Positions 1 to 11,846 are shown, numbered from the stretch's first letter. The stretch: DNA of 64,000 nt from Candidatus Aquirickettsiella gammari (GCA_002290645.2 NMOS02000001.1:85895-149894); one strand, 5' to 3'. Translations and numbers: made by a program. The notes: generated by a model not told the origin, from the sequence alone.

Positions 1-545
1 TTAATATCTAAACGATGTAAACGCCATAATAAGGGGGCCATACAACAATCTACTAAAGTGAACTCATCACTCAAGAAAAAAGATTTACCCGCAAATATCG
101 GGGCAAGACTAGCCAAGCTACTCTCTAATTTTTTTTGTGCCGCATGTACAGTCTCTGAACTTTTAGATACTTTAGTGTTTTTTGACGCGTTTTCAATTTG
201 CTGTAGTAGAGGGTACCAGTCTCGTTCTATGCGATAGATCATTTGTCGGCTTTTTGCACGGGCTACCGGGTAAACAGGTAATAAAGGGGGGTGTGGGAAG
301 CGTTCATCTAAATATTCGGTAATAATATTGGTTTCGTAAAGAACGAGATCTCGATCAATGATAGTAGGGACAGTGCCGTAAGGATTGTGTTGTAATAAAC
401 CTTCGGGTAACTCGGTGGGAGATACTTCTATAATCTCCGCGCTAATCCCCTTTTCAGCTAAAACAATGCGTACTCTATGGCTGTAAGGATCGTTGGTATT
501 TGCATATAAACTCATAGTTGAACGTTTACCGGCAGGTTGTGCCAT
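1..545 (-). CDS. sspA: Stringent starvation protein A, partial (3' end outside window)
   Basis: I translated this frame by hand: it opens with MAQPAGKRSTMSLYANTNDP, followed by the SHRVRIVLAEKG signature of SspA, and stays open to the first base of the window, so the C-terminal end is missing. SspA is a glutathione-S-transferase-fold protein without the usual GST activity that binds RNA polymerase and reprograms transcription in stationary phase and starvation. A Shine-Dalgarno-like AGGGAGAA lies about 10 nt upstream of the ATG. It follows petABC on the same strand, the usual order in Legionella and Pseudomonas relatives; sspB would be expected next, beyond the left edge. Confidence 0.9.
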   Translation of the reverse strand, partial: MAQPAGKRSTMSLYANTNDPYSHRVRIVLAEKGISAEIIEVSPTELPEGLLQHNPYGTVPTIIDRDLVLYETNIITEYLDERFPHPPLLPVYPVARAKSRQMIYRIERDWYPLLQQIENASKNTKVSKSSETVHAAQKKLESSLASLAPIFAGKSFFLSDEFTLVDCCMAPLLWRLHRLDI

Positions 546-602
546 ATAAAAGGTTCTCCCTATTAATAATTTAAGACACTTTTAACGCGTTATGAAAATA
601 GC

Positions 603-1379
603 TTATTTTAGACTTTTCCAAATTTTATCTTTTAAAAAATAAACAAGATAAACAAAAACCAGCAAGAATCCACATACCTTTTTTCCCAATGATTGTCGAT
701 TAGTTTTTGTAGGTTCAGCTACGTAAGCTAAAAAGTTAACCAAATCAGTTACTACCGCTTTTAATCTAGGGATCTCTGATCTGCTTTTATTAGAATATGG
801 ATAAATTGCACTACTACTACTTTTTTGGGACAAGTGATTATTAAAGTCACTTATTTTTTGGTAAATATAGAATGCACCTGTACGTAATGTCACTAAGGGA
901 TCCGGCATCGCGGTGTTTTTAATCAAACTGTTGTTAACTCCAAAGGGCCTCGTATTGTCTGGATAAAAGCTAAGCAAGTAATTATACACCCAATCAGTAC
1001 TTCTTGCCCGTATACTCAGCGAAAGGTCCGGGGGAATCTTCCCAAACCATAGTAGCGCCTCTTTTTTATGCAAGTTTGAATTTATCGAATTACTTGGTTT
1101 TGACTGGGTAAAAATCAGATTATTTTTTAATCGTTGTATAGTAGCCAGGTTAAACTCATCGATGATTTTCAGATCAACCGCAAGACGATTATAACGCATA
1201 AATTGCATTGAATGACAGCCTGAACAATAATTCATAAAATATTTTGCTCCTCGTTGTAAGGAGGCAAGGTCAGTTTGGGAAATAGAGGATTTGAATACTT
1301 TATGGGTAAAAGTATTGCTTATACCATGTGCAAAAATAGGGACGAGGAGAAAAAGTAAGGTAATTATTATTTTCCACAT
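603..1379 (-). CDS. petC: Cytochrome c1 of the bc1 complex
   Basis: Membrane-anchored c-type cytochrome of complex III, passing electrons from the Rieske protein to soluble cytochrome c. The 258-residue product has an N-terminal signal peptide (about residues 1-19), a single CSGCH haem motif at residues 52-56, the PPDLS segment after it, and AMPDP, which carries the sixth-ligand methionine. A C-terminal hydrophobic helix followed by lysines anchors it in the inner membrane. The start overlaps the end of petB by 13 nt, so translation is probably coupled. Length and motifs are normal for the family. Confidence 0.95.
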   Translation of the reverse strand: MWKIIITLLFLLVPIFAHGISNTFTHKVFKSSISQTDLASLQRGAKYFMNYCSGCHSMQFMRYNRLAVDLKIIDEFNLATIQRLKNNLIFTQSKPSNSINSNLHKKEALLWFGKIPPDLSLSIRARSTDWVYNYLLSFYPDNTRPFGVNNSLIKNTAMPDPLVTLRTGAFYIYQKISDFNNHLSQKSSSSAIYPYSNKSRSEIPRLKAVVTDLVNFLAYVAEPTKTNRQSLGKKVCGFLLVFVYLVYFLKDKIWKSLK

Positions 1380-2587
1380 AGGATAGATTTGGGTAGCGGT
1401 TTGTTTTTCTCATATTTCGTATAAAATGGCATCAGGCAAAAAAAAAGAAAATAGAGTACTAGTAAACTTTGTATCAGAAAAACCTTAATCGGTGTAATGA
1501 TAGTTGTACTTATATAACCTAATAAAGCAAAACTTAAAATGAAAATTGCTAAAGCAAAACGTGAGTAGCAACCACGATATCGCATCGATTTGACAGGGCT
1601 ACGATCTAACCAGGGCAGTATGAATAAAATGGCAATAGTAGAGCCCATGATTAAAATACCGAGTAATTTGTTCGGAATGACACATAACACACCATAAAAT
1701 GGGGCTAAATACCATAAAGGTTCAATATGGAGAGGCGTTAATAACGGGTCTGCAGGTATAAAATTATTAGGTTCAAGAAAATAACCGTACATTTCTGGGC
1801 TAAAAAATACAACAAGTGAAAAAATAAATAAAAAAATTAACAAAGCGAATAACTCTTTTACGGTATAAAACGGGTGAAAGGGCACTGTACAGAGCGATTT
1901 TTTATCAGGGGGTGATTTTTCGCGTATGAAAATACCATCAGGATTATTAGAGCCAACTTTATGTAAAGCGGCCAGATGAAGCCGAACTAAAAATATCAAA
2001 AATAAGGGGATACCTATTATATGCAATGCAAAAAAACGATGTAAAATTTCACCTGAGACAATGCTATTACCACGAACCCATGTTGTGAGCACTGGGCCAA
2101 TTCTTGGAATTGAGCTTAATAATGAAGTGCTAACTTGACTCGCCCAATAAGATGTTTGTCCCCAGGGGAGTAAATAGCCCATAAATGCCTCTATTAACAA
2201 GAGAACATAGAGACCCATACCTAATAACCAAACTAGCTCTCTAGGTTTTTTGTAAGATCCATATAAAAGGCTGCGGAAAATATGACAGTAAATAATAATG
2301 AAAAAAGCAGAAGCGCCGGTAGAATGTAAATAACGCAGTAACCATCCGTAGGGCACTTCTCGCATCATTGTTTCAATAGAATTAAATGCCGCTTCTGGTG
2401 TAGGTGTGTAAAACATGGTTAACCAGAGTCCAGTCAAAACTTGTAAAAATAAAAGAAATAGCGCCAAAGACCCAAAGAAATACCAAAAGTTAAGGTTCTT
2501 CGGAAGGTAATATTGTGTTAAATGACGCGCAATAAACTCATTAATTGGGAGACGCTGCAGAAACCAGTTAAATAATGACTTTAGCAT
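1367..2587 (-). CDS. petB: Cytochrome b of the bc1 complex
   Basis: Integral membrane subunit of ubiquinol-cytochrome c reductase holding both b haems and the quinol oxidation and reduction sites. The 406-residue sequence shows the N-terminal four-helix core with histidines in RYLHSTGAS and YCHIFRSLLYGS, GYLLPWGQ-type sequence, the second histidine pair around LHRFFALH, and PLHIEPLWYLAPFYG, a form of the PEWY-loop region (here EPLWY). The ATG directly abuts the stop codon of petA, showing a tight petA-petB-petC operon. Confidence 0.96.
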   Translation of the reverse strand: MLKSLFNWFLQRLPINEFIARHLTQYYLPKNLNFWYFFGSLALFLLFLQVLTGLWLTMFYTPTPEAAFNSIETMMREVPYGWLLRYLHSTGASAFFIIIYCHIFRSLLYGSYKKPRELVWLLGMGLYVLLLIEAFMGYLLPWGQTSYWASQVSTSLLSSIPRIGPVLTTWVRGNSIVSGEILHRFFALHIIGIPLFLIFLVRLHLAALHKVGSNNPDGIFIREKSPPDKKSLCTVPFHPFYTVKELFALLIFLFIFSLVVFFSPEMYGYFLEPNNFIPADPLLTPLHIEPLWYLAPFYGVLCVIPNKLLGILIMGSTIAILFILPWLDRSPVKSMRYRGCYSRFALAIFILSFALLGYISTTIITPIKVFLIQSLLVLYFLFFCLMPFYTKYEKNKPLPKSILCGK

Positions 2588-3163
2588 TTACACTAGCCTT
2601 GGATCTTCACCTATTACTAAAGTATGCGCATCTATGAAGTGATAAGGTGGAACTCTTAGGTTAGTTGGGGCAGGCATCCCTTTCATAACACGTCCCGCTA
2701 AATCAAACATAGAACCATGACAAGGGCAATAAAACCCCCCAGGCCATTTGCGATTTAATTCACCTAAAGAAGGTTTAATTTGTGGAGAACAACCTAAATG
2801 TGTGCATAAACCAATAAGAATTAAATATTCAGGATTAAGAGAACGATATTCGTTGCGTGTGTAAGAGGGTTGTTGTTCTACTAAAGAGTATGGATCGCGC
2901 AATAAAGGATCGATACTAGGGAGATTATCTAACATCGCCTGTGTTCGTCGAATAATCCAAATAGGTTTATTTTGCCAAGAAACGAGCATGGATCCACCGG
3001 GAGCTAGATTGCTAAGATCAACTTCAACAGGGGACGTCGCTTGCGCAAGTGTTTCAGCACTTGGCTGCCATGAAGCTAAAAAAGGGATAGCACTTGCCGC
3101 TATCCCAAGTCCAGCCATAAGGGCTATAGTAATAGCCAATAAACGGCGACGATCTTCTTCCAT
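2588..3163 (-). CDS. petA: Rieske iron-sulfur subunit of the bc1 complex
   Basis: Carries the 2Fe-2S cluster that takes electrons from ubiquinol. The 191-residue product has a positively charged N-terminus (DRRRLLA) before a hydrophobic helix, consistent with Tat-dependent insertion known for this family. Cluster-binding boxes are CTHLGC (Cys120, His122, Cys125) and CPCHGS (Cys146, Cys148, His149), providing two Cys and two His ligands plus the disulfide. First gene of petABC, about 80 bp downstream of rpsI, so it may be cotranscribed with the ribosomal protein genes. Confidence 0.96.
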   Translation of the reverse strand: MEEDRRRLLAITIALMAGLGIAASAIPFLASWQPSAETLAQATSPVEVDLSNLAPGGSMLVSWQNKPIWIIRRTQAMLDNLPSIDPLLRDPYSLVEQQPSYTRNEYRSLNPEYLILIGLCTHLGCSPQIKPSLGELNRKWPGGFYCPCHGSMFDLAGRVMKGMPAPTNLRVPPYHFIDAHTLVIGEDPRLV

Positions 3164-3243
3164 TTTTTTTCGTCGTAGATGTAAATAGTTATTTAAATAT
3201 TATGTAAAATCAGACATTAAAACAATAAATTTTAATAATATAA

Positions 3244-3678
3244 TTATCGTTTTGAATATTGAGTTCCTTTACGCGCTTTATGACGTCCAACCTTCTTACG
3301 CTCAACTTTTCTTGCATCTCGTGTTACCAGACCGGCGCGACGTAATAATCGACGAAATGAAGTATCATTATCAGCCGCATCGTTGGTTTCAGTCGTAGTT
3401 CCTTCATCATAACTAATAAGCGCTCGACTTATGCCATGACGCACAGCGCCAGCTTGACCGCTACTTCCCCCGCCTGAAACAGTTACCGTAATATCAAATT
3501 TGCCCATTTGGTCAACAATGTCTAATGGTTGACAAACAACCATCTGAGCTGTTTCGCGACCAAAATAATTTTCTAAAGCGCGACCATTAACTTGGATAAG
3601 GCCAGTCCCTTTTCTGAGGAATACTCTAGCCGTTGCTGTTTTACGACGACCGGTACCATAATTCTGTTCTAATGCCAT
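3244..3678 (-). CDS. rpsI: 30S ribosomal protein S9 (uS9) with an internal insertion
   Basis: Small-subunit protein whose C-terminal tail (GTQYSKR here) reaches the P-site tRNA. The 144-residue product keeps GTGRRK near the N-terminus, the [19 protein letters not shown] core and [14 protein letters not shown]. It is longer than the usual 130 or so residues because about 14 extra, mostly Thr/Asp/Asn residues (about 93-107) sit between YDE and FRRLLRRAG. In E. coli YDE is followed almost directly by the equivalent helix. The gene follows rplM by 2 nt, the universal L13-S9 pair. Confidence 0.97.
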   Translation of the reverse strand: MALEQNYGTGRRKTATARVFLRKGTGLIQVNGRALENYFGRETAQMVVCQPLDIVDQMGKFDITVTVSGGGSSGQAGAVRHGISRALISYDEGTTTETNDAADNDTSFRRLLRRAGLVTRDARKVERKKVGRHKARKGTQYSKR

Positions 3679-3680
3679 AT

Positions 3681-4118
3681 TTATAACCCATCAATGATAG
3701 TTGGTTCAGGATTTTGAGCGCTATGAGGATGTGAGGAACCCGCATAGACCTTAAGTTTAGTTAACATGGCATAACCTAAAGGATTTTTAGGTAACATACC
3801 CTTAACTGCTTTTTCAATGATCCGGGCTGGGAAACGTTTTTGTAGCTTCTCAAAAGAAATAGCCTTCAATCCACCGGGATAACCCGTATAGTGTTCATAT
3901 TGTTTATTTTTAGCTTTTGTGCCTGTTACGGTCACTTTTTCAGCATTGATAACGACAATATAATCTCCGGTATCAACATGGGGAGTGTATTCCGGTTTAT
4001 GCTTGCCACGTAGAATACGCGCTATTTTAGTCGCTAATCTACCTAGGGTTTTATCTTCGGCATCAATCAGATACCATTTTTTCTCAATAAGGCCGGGTTT
4101 GGCCATCAATGTTTTCAT
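3681..4118 (-). CDS. rplM: 50S ribosomal protein L13 (uL13)
   Basis: Early-assembling large-subunit protein that binds 23S rRNA. The 145-residue frame matches the family end to end: [45 protein letters not shown] and [14 protein letters not shown]. It is the first gene of the leftward rplM-rpsI-petABC-sspA run. About 180 bp separate it from divergent hemB, so promoters for both genes should lie in 4119-4298. I see no distinctive L13 leader structure that I can defend. Confidence 0.97.
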   Translation of the reverse strand: MKTLMAKPGLIEKKWYLIDAEDKTLGRLATKIARILRGKHKPEYTPHVDTGDYIVVINAEKVTVTGTKAKNKQYEHYTGYPGGLKAISFEKLQKRFPARIIEKAVKGMLPKNPLGYAMLTKLKVYAGSSHPHSAQNPEPTIIDGL

Positions 4119-4283
4119 AACTGCGAAGCTCCGAAGCTCTCTATGCCATTAGCCACTCTTAAAAAACGAGCAGCGGGCGCCGATTCTAACAAAAATGATT
4201 CAAACAATACAAGTATATGAATAGGTATTGTTTGAATATAAGGTTTTATAAGTTAAAGTAGCTCCTTGGCATAAAATAAATAA

Positions 4284-5307
<1,024 letters not shown>

Positions 5308-5323
5308 CGTGATAAGATAGCTG

Positions 5324-5329
5324 TATAAT
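5324..5329 (+). promoter_or_regulatory. -10 box of the tRNA-Leu(TAG) promoter
   Basis: A perfect TATAAT lies 11 nt before the mature tRNA 5' end. The -35 region is only a T-rich stretch, so the call rests on the -10 box and its position. Confidence 0.5.
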
Positions 5330-5340
5330 TAACGACCTTT

Positions 5341-5425
<85 letters not shown>

Positions 5426-5468
5426 GCACTAGAGCCTCCTGGGATTTATAACGATAAGAGCCCTAAAA

Positions 5469-6794
5469 ATGAATGAAATGCAAATTTCTGTAGAAAGCGT
5501 TGATAGTTTAACTCGACGCTTGAATGTCACTGTTCCTGTAAGTCAGTTAGAACAGAGTAAGCATCAGCGCCTTGTTGAGCTGGCTAAAAAAACGCGGCTA
5601 GATGGATTTCGGCCCGGAAAAGTGCCAATAAGTGTTATAGAAAAGCTCTATGGCAATAGCATATGGCAAGACATAATCGAAAAGTGTTTACAAACTAGTT
5701 TATTGGCTGCTTTAGAACAAAAGGCTTTAAATCCAGCAGGACAGCCCCATATTGAGTTAATAAAAGCAGAGCCGGGCACTGAGCTTACTTACACAGCAAG
5801 TTTTGAAATTTACCCAGAAATAGAGGCGCCTGAACTAAAGGGTATATGTTTAGAACGGCTCAATGTCGTTATTACAGAAGCAGATTTAGATAAGGTTTTA
5901 GAACAAGTGCGTTCGCAATATGCGGAATGGATTGAGGTCTCGAAAAAAGCTTCTTATGGCTATCAGGTTACATTTGATCTTGTTTTTTCTGATTCGGAAG
6001 AGAAAACCCGTAGGGATTTACAATGGGTTCTGGAAGAAGGCAAAATTCCTGAAGGATTCTCTGCGCTTCTTAATAGTTCTGCTGGGGAAACCCTTCATGT
6101 TTCGTTTCCGAAAGAGCAAGGATCTGATGAACTTCACTTGGCCAAGCTTGAAGTGAAAAAGGTTGCTGAAGTAAAATTGCCTGATTTAGATAATGCTTTT
6201 GCAAAGCGCCTGGATATTAAAGAGGGTACTGTCGAGGCTTTAAGGGATCAAATTAGAAAGCATATGCAGATAGAATTGGATCGGATTTTGCGTGAAAAGC
6301 TAAAAGCTCAGGTTATAGAAAGATTAATGGCTAGGTATGCTGTTGAAAAGTTACCACAGGGGTTGCTTGCTCAAGAGTTTCAGCGTTTGGAGCAAGATAT
6401 TCATAAAAAGTATAAGCAACAAGAAGGTAAGGAAAAAATACCTTTATCGGAAATTGAAAAAGCAGATTTAATGCAAACGGCGCGTCGCCGCGTTAAGTTG
6501 GGCTTATTATTTAACGTCCTTATTGAAAAGCATCATTTACAGGTTGATGAAACACGCGTGCAACAACATATTGATCAGTTGGCGAATGCTTTTCAATTTG
6601 ATCAGATGGTGCGAGATAGGTTCTATAAGGATAAAAACATGATGATGGGCATTCGCTCTTCTGTTTTAGAAGAACAAGTGATTGATAAATTATTAGAAGA
6701 AGTAGAATACACCGAAAAAGTAGCACAGTACGCAGAGGTTATGAATCTCTCCAGGGAAAATCATATAGCCAATACTGAGGGAGCAACCGTTTAA
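5469..6794 (+). CDS. tig: Trigger factor, ribosome-associated chaperone
   Basis: Binds ribosomal protein L23 at the exit tunnel and shields nascent chains. The N-terminal ribosome-binding domain has the family signature GFRPGKVP near residue 50. A central FKBP-like segment (about 150-245) is present but diverged: a short DSEEKTRRDLQWVL replaces the usual glycine-rich strand, and the aromatic residues expected after FPKE are missing, so prolyl isomerase activity is doubtful. The C-terminal helical chaperone domain is complete. Total 441 residues, close to E. coli. First gene of the conserved tig-clpP-clpX-lon-hupB order. Confidence 0.95.
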   Translation: MNEMQISVESVDSLTRRLNVTVPVSQLEQSKHQRLVELAKKTRLDGFRPGKVPISVIEKLYGNSIWQDIIEKCLQTSLLAALEQKALNPAGQPHIELIKAEPGTELTYTASFEIYPEIEAPELKGICLERLNVVITEADLDKVLEQVRSQYAEWIEVSKKASYGYQVTFDLVFSDSEEKTRRDLQWVLEEGKIPEGFSALLNSSAGETLHVSFPKEQGSDELHLAKLEVKKVAEVKLPDLDNAFAKRLDIKEGTVEALRDQIRKHMQIELDRILREKLKAQVIERLMARYAVEKLPQGLLAQEFQRLEQDIHKKYKQQEGKEKIPLSEIEKADLMQTARRRVKLGLLFNVLIEKHHLQVDETRVQQHIDQLANAFQFDQMVRDRFYKDKNMMMGIRSSVLEEQVIDKLLEEVEYTEKVAQYAEVMNLSRENHIANTEGATV

Positions 6795-6878
6795 TTTGTT
6801 AACTAGCTTAATTTATTTAAAATAACAAGTGTCTTATCCCTTTAGTGTTACCCCAAAAATTTATTTTATATTTAGAGA

Positions 6879-7550
6879 ATGATTATGTATCTACCCAGTT
6901 TATCGAAGGAAATAAGGAATTCATTGTTAGTCCCTATGGTTGTTGAACAAACAGGCCGAGGTGAAAGAGCATACGATATTTATTCCCGCTTATTAAAAGA
7001 TCGTATTATCTTTGTTGTAGGCCCCATTGAAGACCATATGGCCAATTTGATTATAGCCCAAATGCTTTTTTTAGAATCTGAAAACCCAGATAAAGATATA
7101 TCGCTTTATATTAACTCCCCCGGCGGTGTAGTGACATCGGGCTTAGCTATTTACGATACCATGCAGTTTATCAAGCCCGATGTTAGTACTATGTGTATTG
7201 GCCAAGCTGCCAGCGCCGCTGCTTTACTGTTGTGTGGTGGAAGCAAAGGGAAACGTCATTGTTTACCACATGCGCGTATGATGATCCATCAGCCATTAGG
7301 GGGCTACCAGGGCCAGGCAACGGATATTGAAATTCATACACGAGAAATGTTGTTAGTTAGAGAGCGGATTAATAATATTATGGCGAAACACACAGGGAAA
7401 AATTCTGAACAAATTTTGCGTGACACGGATCGTGATAATTTCATGGGAGCGCAACAAGCTATCGATTATGGTTTGATTGACGCCATATTAACAATGCGCA
7501 CAGAAGTGGGGAAAGTTAAAGAATCTTTAGCGACTTCTCCAGTTGATTGA
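6879..7550 (+). CDS. clpP: ATP-dependent Clp protease proteolytic subunit
   Basis: Serine peptidase forming the two-ring chamber fed by ClpX. The triad is visible: Ser112 in GQAASAA, His137 in MMIHQPLGG and Asp186 in RDTDRDNF, with the same spacing as E. coli ClpP (25 and 74 residues). The oligomer-sensitive [15 protein letters not shown] segment and the YINSPGG oxyanion region are intact. A C-terminal tail of about 18 residues extends past the E. coli end. The start could be the ATG at 6879 or the one at 6885; the short N-terminus resembles the propeptide region. Confidence 0.97.
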   Translation: MIMYLPSLSKEIRNSLLVPMVVEQTGRGERAYDIYSRLLKDRIIFVVGPIEDHMANLIIAQMLFLESENPDKDISLYINSPGGVVTSGLAIYDTMQFIKPDVSTMCIGQAASAAALLLCGGSKGKRHCLPHARMMIHQPLGGYQGQATDIEIHTREMLLVRERINNIMAKHTGKNSEQILRDTDRDNFMGAQQAIDYGLIDAILTMRTEVGKVKESLATSPVD

Positions 7551-7620
7551 GAGAGGGGAGTTATGAAACAGGGTTCGATATTTTGTTAAACATGAATAAT
7601 AGTTTGTTGAGGTAATAAAT

Positions 7621-8940
7621 ATGAGTAGTTCTATAAACGATAAAACCTCGGGGCCTCTTCACTGTTCATTTTGCGGTAAAGGCCAGGATGAAGTGCCAAA
7701 GCTAATCGCAGGACCTTCTATTTTTATTTGTAATGAATGCGTGCAGCTTTGTAGTGATATCTTGCAAGAGGAGTTTCAACAAGAAGTTCCTCGCCAAGAG
7801 GGCGGCTTGTCGATTCCTAAACCTGCAGAAATCCATGACGTATTTAATGAATTTGTTATAGGCCAAGAATTTGCAAAAAAAATATTATCTGTGGCCGCTT
7901 ATAATCACTATAAGCGTCTAGAATTAATTAAAAAGGCGCGTCTTCACCCACTTAATGTAAAGGATGATACAGAACTTAGTAAGAGTAACGTTTTGCTTAT
8001 AGGTCCTACTGGAAGTGGTAAAACCCTACTTGCAAAAACCTTAGCACGTTTTTTTAACTTACCATTTGCTATTGCAGACGCAACCACACTCACTGAAGCG
8101 GGTTATGTCGGTGACGATGTGGAGAATATTCTACAAAAGTTACTGCAAGCGGCTAATGGCAATATTGAAAAGGCGCAATTAGGGATTATTTATATTGATG
8201 AAATTGATAAGATTAGCCGCCGCGCCGAAAATCCTTCTATTACACGCGATGTTTCGGGAGAAGGGGTGCAACAAGGTTTACTTAAATTGCTTGAAGGGAC
8301 TATTGCGTCTGTTCCCCTACAAGGTGGGCGTAAGCACCCTAACCAAGAAACCGTGCAAATAGATACGACTAACATTCTGTTTATCTGTGGCGGTACTTTC
8401 TCAGGCTTAGAAAAAATTATTCGCGAACGTACTGAGAAAACTGGAATTGGTTTTTCTGCCGATGTACGTAGTAAGGGCGATAAAAGAAATTTAACTACAT
8501 TATTAAATCGGCTTGAATCAGAAGATTTGATTAAATATGGAATTATTCCTGAGTTAATAGGCCGTCTTCCTGTTATTGCTACGTTAGAAGAACTTGATGA
8601 AAAGATGCTGATTCAAATTTTAAAAGAACCTAAAAATGCCCTGATTAAGCAATACTTTAAATTGTTTAAAATGGATAACGTAGACTTAGAGTTTCGTGAA
8701 GACGCCTTACAGATGATCGCACGAAAAGCTCTAGATCGGAAAACAGGGGCTAGAGGCTTACGTGCAATTTTAGAAAGTGTATTATTAGATACTATGTATG
8801 AGTTACCTTCGATGCAAAACGTAAATAAAATTGTTGTTGAAGCGGGCACTGTAAATAAGGGCGCTAAACCCTTAGTAATTTACAAACAAGAAAAAGAGAT
8901 CGAATTAGATAATAAAGAAATAGCAGCGGGTAGCGAGTAA
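7621..8940 (+). CDS. clpX: ATP-dependent Clp protease ATP-binding subunit ClpX
   Basis: AAA+ unfoldase that recognises tagged substrates and threads them into ClpP. An N-terminal zinc-binding domain has Cys15, Cys18, Cys37 and Cys40. Walker A is GPTGSGKT (128-135) and Walker B IIYIDEID (189-196), followed by sensor and C-terminal AAA lid sequences ([13 protein letters not shown]). The 439 residues include a slightly longer C-terminus than E. coli. It lies 70 nt after clpP, consistent with cotranscription, and 20 nt before lon. Confidence 0.97.
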   Translation: MSSSINDKTSGPLHCSFCGKGQDEVPKLIAGPSIFICNECVQLCSDILQEEFQQEVPRQEGGLSIPKPAEIHDVFNEFVIGQEFAKKILSVAAYNHYKRLELIKKARLHPLNVKDDTELSKSNVLLIGPTGSGKTLLAKTLARFFNLPFAIADATTLTEAGYVGDDVENILQKLLQAANGNIEKAQLGIIYIDEIDKISRRAENPSITRDVSGEGVQQGLLKLLEGTIASVPLQGGRKHPNQETVQIDTTNILFICGGTFSGLEKIIRERTEKTGIGFSADVRSKGDKRNLTTLLNRLESEDLIKYGIIPELIGRLPVIATLEELDEKMLIQILKEPKNALIKQYFKLFKMDNVDLEFREDALQMIARKALDRKTGARGLRAILESVLLDTMYELPSMQNVNKIVVEAGTVNKGAKPLVIYKQEKEIELDNKEIAAGSE

Positions 8941-8960
8941 ATCTTTCAAGGGTTGAATTT

Positions 8961-11444
8961 ATGGTAAAGCAACTAATGGGCGAGGCAACAAGCTCTAAAT
9001 CTTCAGAGAAGCTTCCACTACTCCCCTTGCGGGATGTTGTTGTTTATCCCCATATGGTGATCCCACTTTTTGTCGGTCGAAAGCAATCTATTAAGTCCTT
9101 AGAAGCGGCAATGGCTGGGCCCGCGGATAAAAAAATTCTATTAATTGCGCAAAAAAATCCAGCTGAAGATAGCCCTACTATTGAAAATTTTTATCAAGTT
9201 GGCACAGTAGCTACTATTTTACAGTTGTTAAAGCTACCGGACGGAACGGTTAAGGTGCTTGTTGAAGGTTCCCAGCGAGGTCAAGTTAAGCAATTTTTTC
9301 AAGAAAAGGATTATATTGCTGCAGAGATAGAAATAGTAGGGATACCTGCTGTTGAACTTGATCAAGAGATTGAGGTTTTAACGCGGACCATTTTGAGCCA
9401 ATTTGAACAATATGTTAAGTTAAATAAAAAAATTCCCTTAGAAATTTTGAGTACTTTATCGAGTATTGATAATCCAGGTCGATTGGCTGACATGATTGCA
9501 GCGCACTTGACACTAAGAATTCAAGAAAAGCAAGAAATACTTGAAACCTTTCCCCTAAAAGCGCGTTTAGAAAGATTATTAGCTTTTCTTGAAAGTGAAA
9601 TTGATCTATTGCAGATACAAAAACGGATTCGTGGGCGCGTAAAAAAACAAATGGAAAGAAGCCAACGTGAATATTATTTAAATGAGCAGGTTAAAGCGAT
9701 TCAAAAAGAATTGGGTGAGTCGCAAGGTGTTCCAAACGAACTAGATGATCTTGCTAAACGTATCGAAAAAGCAAAGATGCCAAAAGAAGTGAAGGATAAA
9801 GCACTTTCTGAATTAAATAAATTAAAATCTATGTCGCCTATGGCAGCAGAAGCGACAGTTAGTCGAAATTATTTAGATTGGATTTTATCGCTTCCTTGGA
9901 ATAAACGTAGCAAGGTTTGTTACGATCTCGACAAAGCACAAAAAGTGCTACAAGAAGCGCATTATGGTTTGGAAAAAGTCAAAGAACGTATTATTGAATT
10001 TTTAGCGGTTCATCAACGCGTCAAAAAATTAAAAGGCCCTATTTTATGTTTAGTAGGACCACCCGGTGTTGGTAAAACCTCGTTAGGACAATCCATTGCA
10101 GAAGCAATAGGGCGTGAATTTGTCCGTATGTCTTTAGGAGGGGTTCGTGATGAAGCGGAAATTAGAGGCCATCGACGTACCTATATTGGTTCGATGCCAG
10201 GTCGAATCATGCAAAAAATGGCTAAAATAGGCGTAAAAAATCCTTTGTTTATGTTAGATGAAATCGATAAGATGGCAATGGATTTTAGAGGTGATCCAGC
10301 AGCGGCATTACTTGAAGTATTAGATCCGGAACAAAATCATGCTTTTGATGACCACTATTTAGAAGTCAGTTATGATTTATCGGAAGTTTTATTTATTGCA
10401 ACCGCTAACACCTTAAATATACCGGCTGCATTATTAGATCGTATGGAAGTAATTCGTATTCCAGGCTATACCGAAGATGAAAAAGTGAATATTACAAAAC
10501 AACATTTGCTCCCCAAACAATTACAGCAAAATGGTTTAAAGATTAGTTCGAAAAATAAAGAGTTAATTTTAGCGGAAACGGCACTACAAGATATTATTCG
10601 TTATTATACGCGTGAAGCGGGGGTTCGTAGTCTTGAGCGAGAGATTGCTAAAATTTGTCGAAAAGTGGTAACGGAAATAGCCCGTAAGCCGAGTTTAAAG
10701 TCAGTTACCGTAACAAGCCATAATTTGGAGAAATATCTGGGTGTGAGGCGTTTTCGTTATGGTTTAGTCGAGCAACACGATCAGATTGGACAAGTGAGTG
10801 GTTTGGCGTGGACGGAATTTGGCGGCGAGTTATTGACCATTGAGGCGGCTGCTGTGCCTGGAAAAGGTAAAATCTGTTATACCGGTCATTTAGGTGAAGT
10901 GATGCAAGAGTCAATTCAGGCTGCATTAACCGTTGTTCGGAGCCGGGCTGAAGTTTTGGGTATTCCGATCCATTTTTACGAGAAAAAAGATATTCATGTT
11001 CATGTTCCTGAAGGTGCGACGCCTAAAGATGGCCCTAGTGCTGGGATTGGTATGTGTACTGCTCTTGTTTCTGCGATTACTCGAAAGCCAGTGCGTGCAG
11101 ATGTAGCTATGACAGGGGAAATTACTTTGCGTGGAGAAGTCTTGCCAATTGGCGGCTTAAAAGAAAAACTATTAGCGGCACATCGTGGAGGTATTCGAGA
11201 GGTTATTATTCCTGAAGAAAACAAGCGAGATCTCAAGGAAATTCCAAACGATATCAAAGAAGGGTTAATAATTCACCCTGTTCGTTGGATAAATCAAGTC
11301 CTTGATATTGCTTTGCAAAACCCAAAAAAAATAACAGCGAAGTCTTCTAATGTTAGAACAAAGCGTGAAAGAAAGATTCCGGTGACTATTAAATTAGTTA
11401 ATAAAAGAAATAAACCGAACAATTCTACAAGAAATGCTGGCTAA
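8961..11444 (+). CDS. lon: ATP-dependent protease Lon
   Basis: Homohexameric AAA+ serine protease removing damaged and regulatory proteins. Order: N-terminal substrate domain ([16 protein letters not shown]), coiled segment around [20 protein letters not shown], Walker A GPPGVGKT (366-373), Walker [10 protein letters not shown], then the protease domain with Ser693 in KDGPSAG and Lys736 in GGLKEK, the known Ser-Lys dyad at the family's 43-residue spacing. The 827-residue protein ends in a basic, Asn/Lys-rich tail of about 40 residues, longer than the E. coli C-terminus. Confidence 0.97.
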   Translation: MVKQLMGEATSSKSSEKLPLLPLRDVVVYPHMVIPLFVGRKQSIKSLEAAMAGPADKKILLIAQKNPAEDSPTIENFYQVGTVATILQLLKLPDGTVKVLVEGSQRGQVKQFFQEKDYIAAEIEIVGIPAVELDQEIEVLTRTILSQFEQYVKLNKKIPLEILSTLSSIDNPGRLADMIAAHLTLRIQEKQEILETFPLKARLERLLAFLESEIDLLQIQKRIRGRVKKQMERSQREYYLNEQVKAIQKELGESQGVPNELDDLAKRIEKAKMPKEVKDKALSELNKLKSMSPMAAEATVSRNYLDWILSLPWNKRSKVCYDLDKAQKVLQEAHYGLEKVKERIIEFLAVHQRVKKLKGPILCLVGPPGVGKTSLGQSIAEAIGREFVRMSLGGVRDEAEIRGHRRTYIGSMPGRIMQKMAKIGVKNPLFMLDEIDKMAMDFRGDPAAALLEVLDPEQNHAFDDHYLEVSYDLSEVLFIATANTLNIPAALLDRMEVIRIPGYTEDEKVNITKQHLLPKQLQQNGLKISSKNKELILAETALQDIIRYYTREAGVRSLEREIAKICRKVVTEIARKPSLKSVTVTSHNLEKYLGVRRFRYGLVEQHDQIGQVSGLAWTEFGGELLTIEAAAVPGKGKICYTGHLGEVMQESIQAALTVVRSRAEVLGIPIHFYEKKDIHVHVPEGATPKDGPSAGIGMCTALVSAITRKPVRADVAMTGEITLRGEVLPIGGLKEKLLAAHRGGIREVIIPEENKRDLKEIPNDIKEGLIIHPVRWINQVLDIALQNPKKITAKSSNVRTKRERKIPVTIKLVNKRNKPNNSTRNAG

Positions 11445-11570
11445 CATATCTTTTCTTCCCTTGACAGAGGATTCACGCTATTGATATAAACGGTTTCACT
11501 TAATGTCTATATAGCAAGAATCTTTTTTCATTTAAAGGTATGAGCTTAATTTTTACTGTTGTGAGGGTAT

Positions 11571-11846
11571 ATGAATAAATCAGATTTGGTCGATGTTATT
11601 GTAGAGGCAGCACAGGTTCCAAAAACTATTGCTGGAAAGACTTTAGAAAATATTTTAGAAGCTGTTACTAAGGCTTTATGTAAAGGGGAAGACGTTACTT
11701 TAGTAGGGTTCGGTACATTTTGTGTTCGCGATCGAAAAGCACGTGCTGGACGTAACCCTAAGACAGGAGAGCCTTTACACATTGCCGCTAGTAAAGTTGC
11801 TGCTTTTAAAGCAGGAAAATTATTAAAGGATGCCGTGCAAAAATAG
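11571..11846 (+). CDS. hupB: DNA-binding protein HU, beta type
   Basis: Small nucleoid protein that bends and compacts DNA. The 91 residues contain the HU signature with the arm sequence GRNPKTGEPLHI (beta arm, intercalating proline) and N-terminal MNKSDLVDVI. GTGAGGG just upstream serves as ribosome-binding site. Its place directly after lon is the standard gammaproteobacterial order. Confidence 0.96.
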   Translation: MNKSDLVDVIVEAAQVPKTIAGKTLENILEAVTKALCKGEDVTLVGFGTFCVRDRKARAGRNPKTGEPLHIAASKVAAFKAGKLLKDAVQK

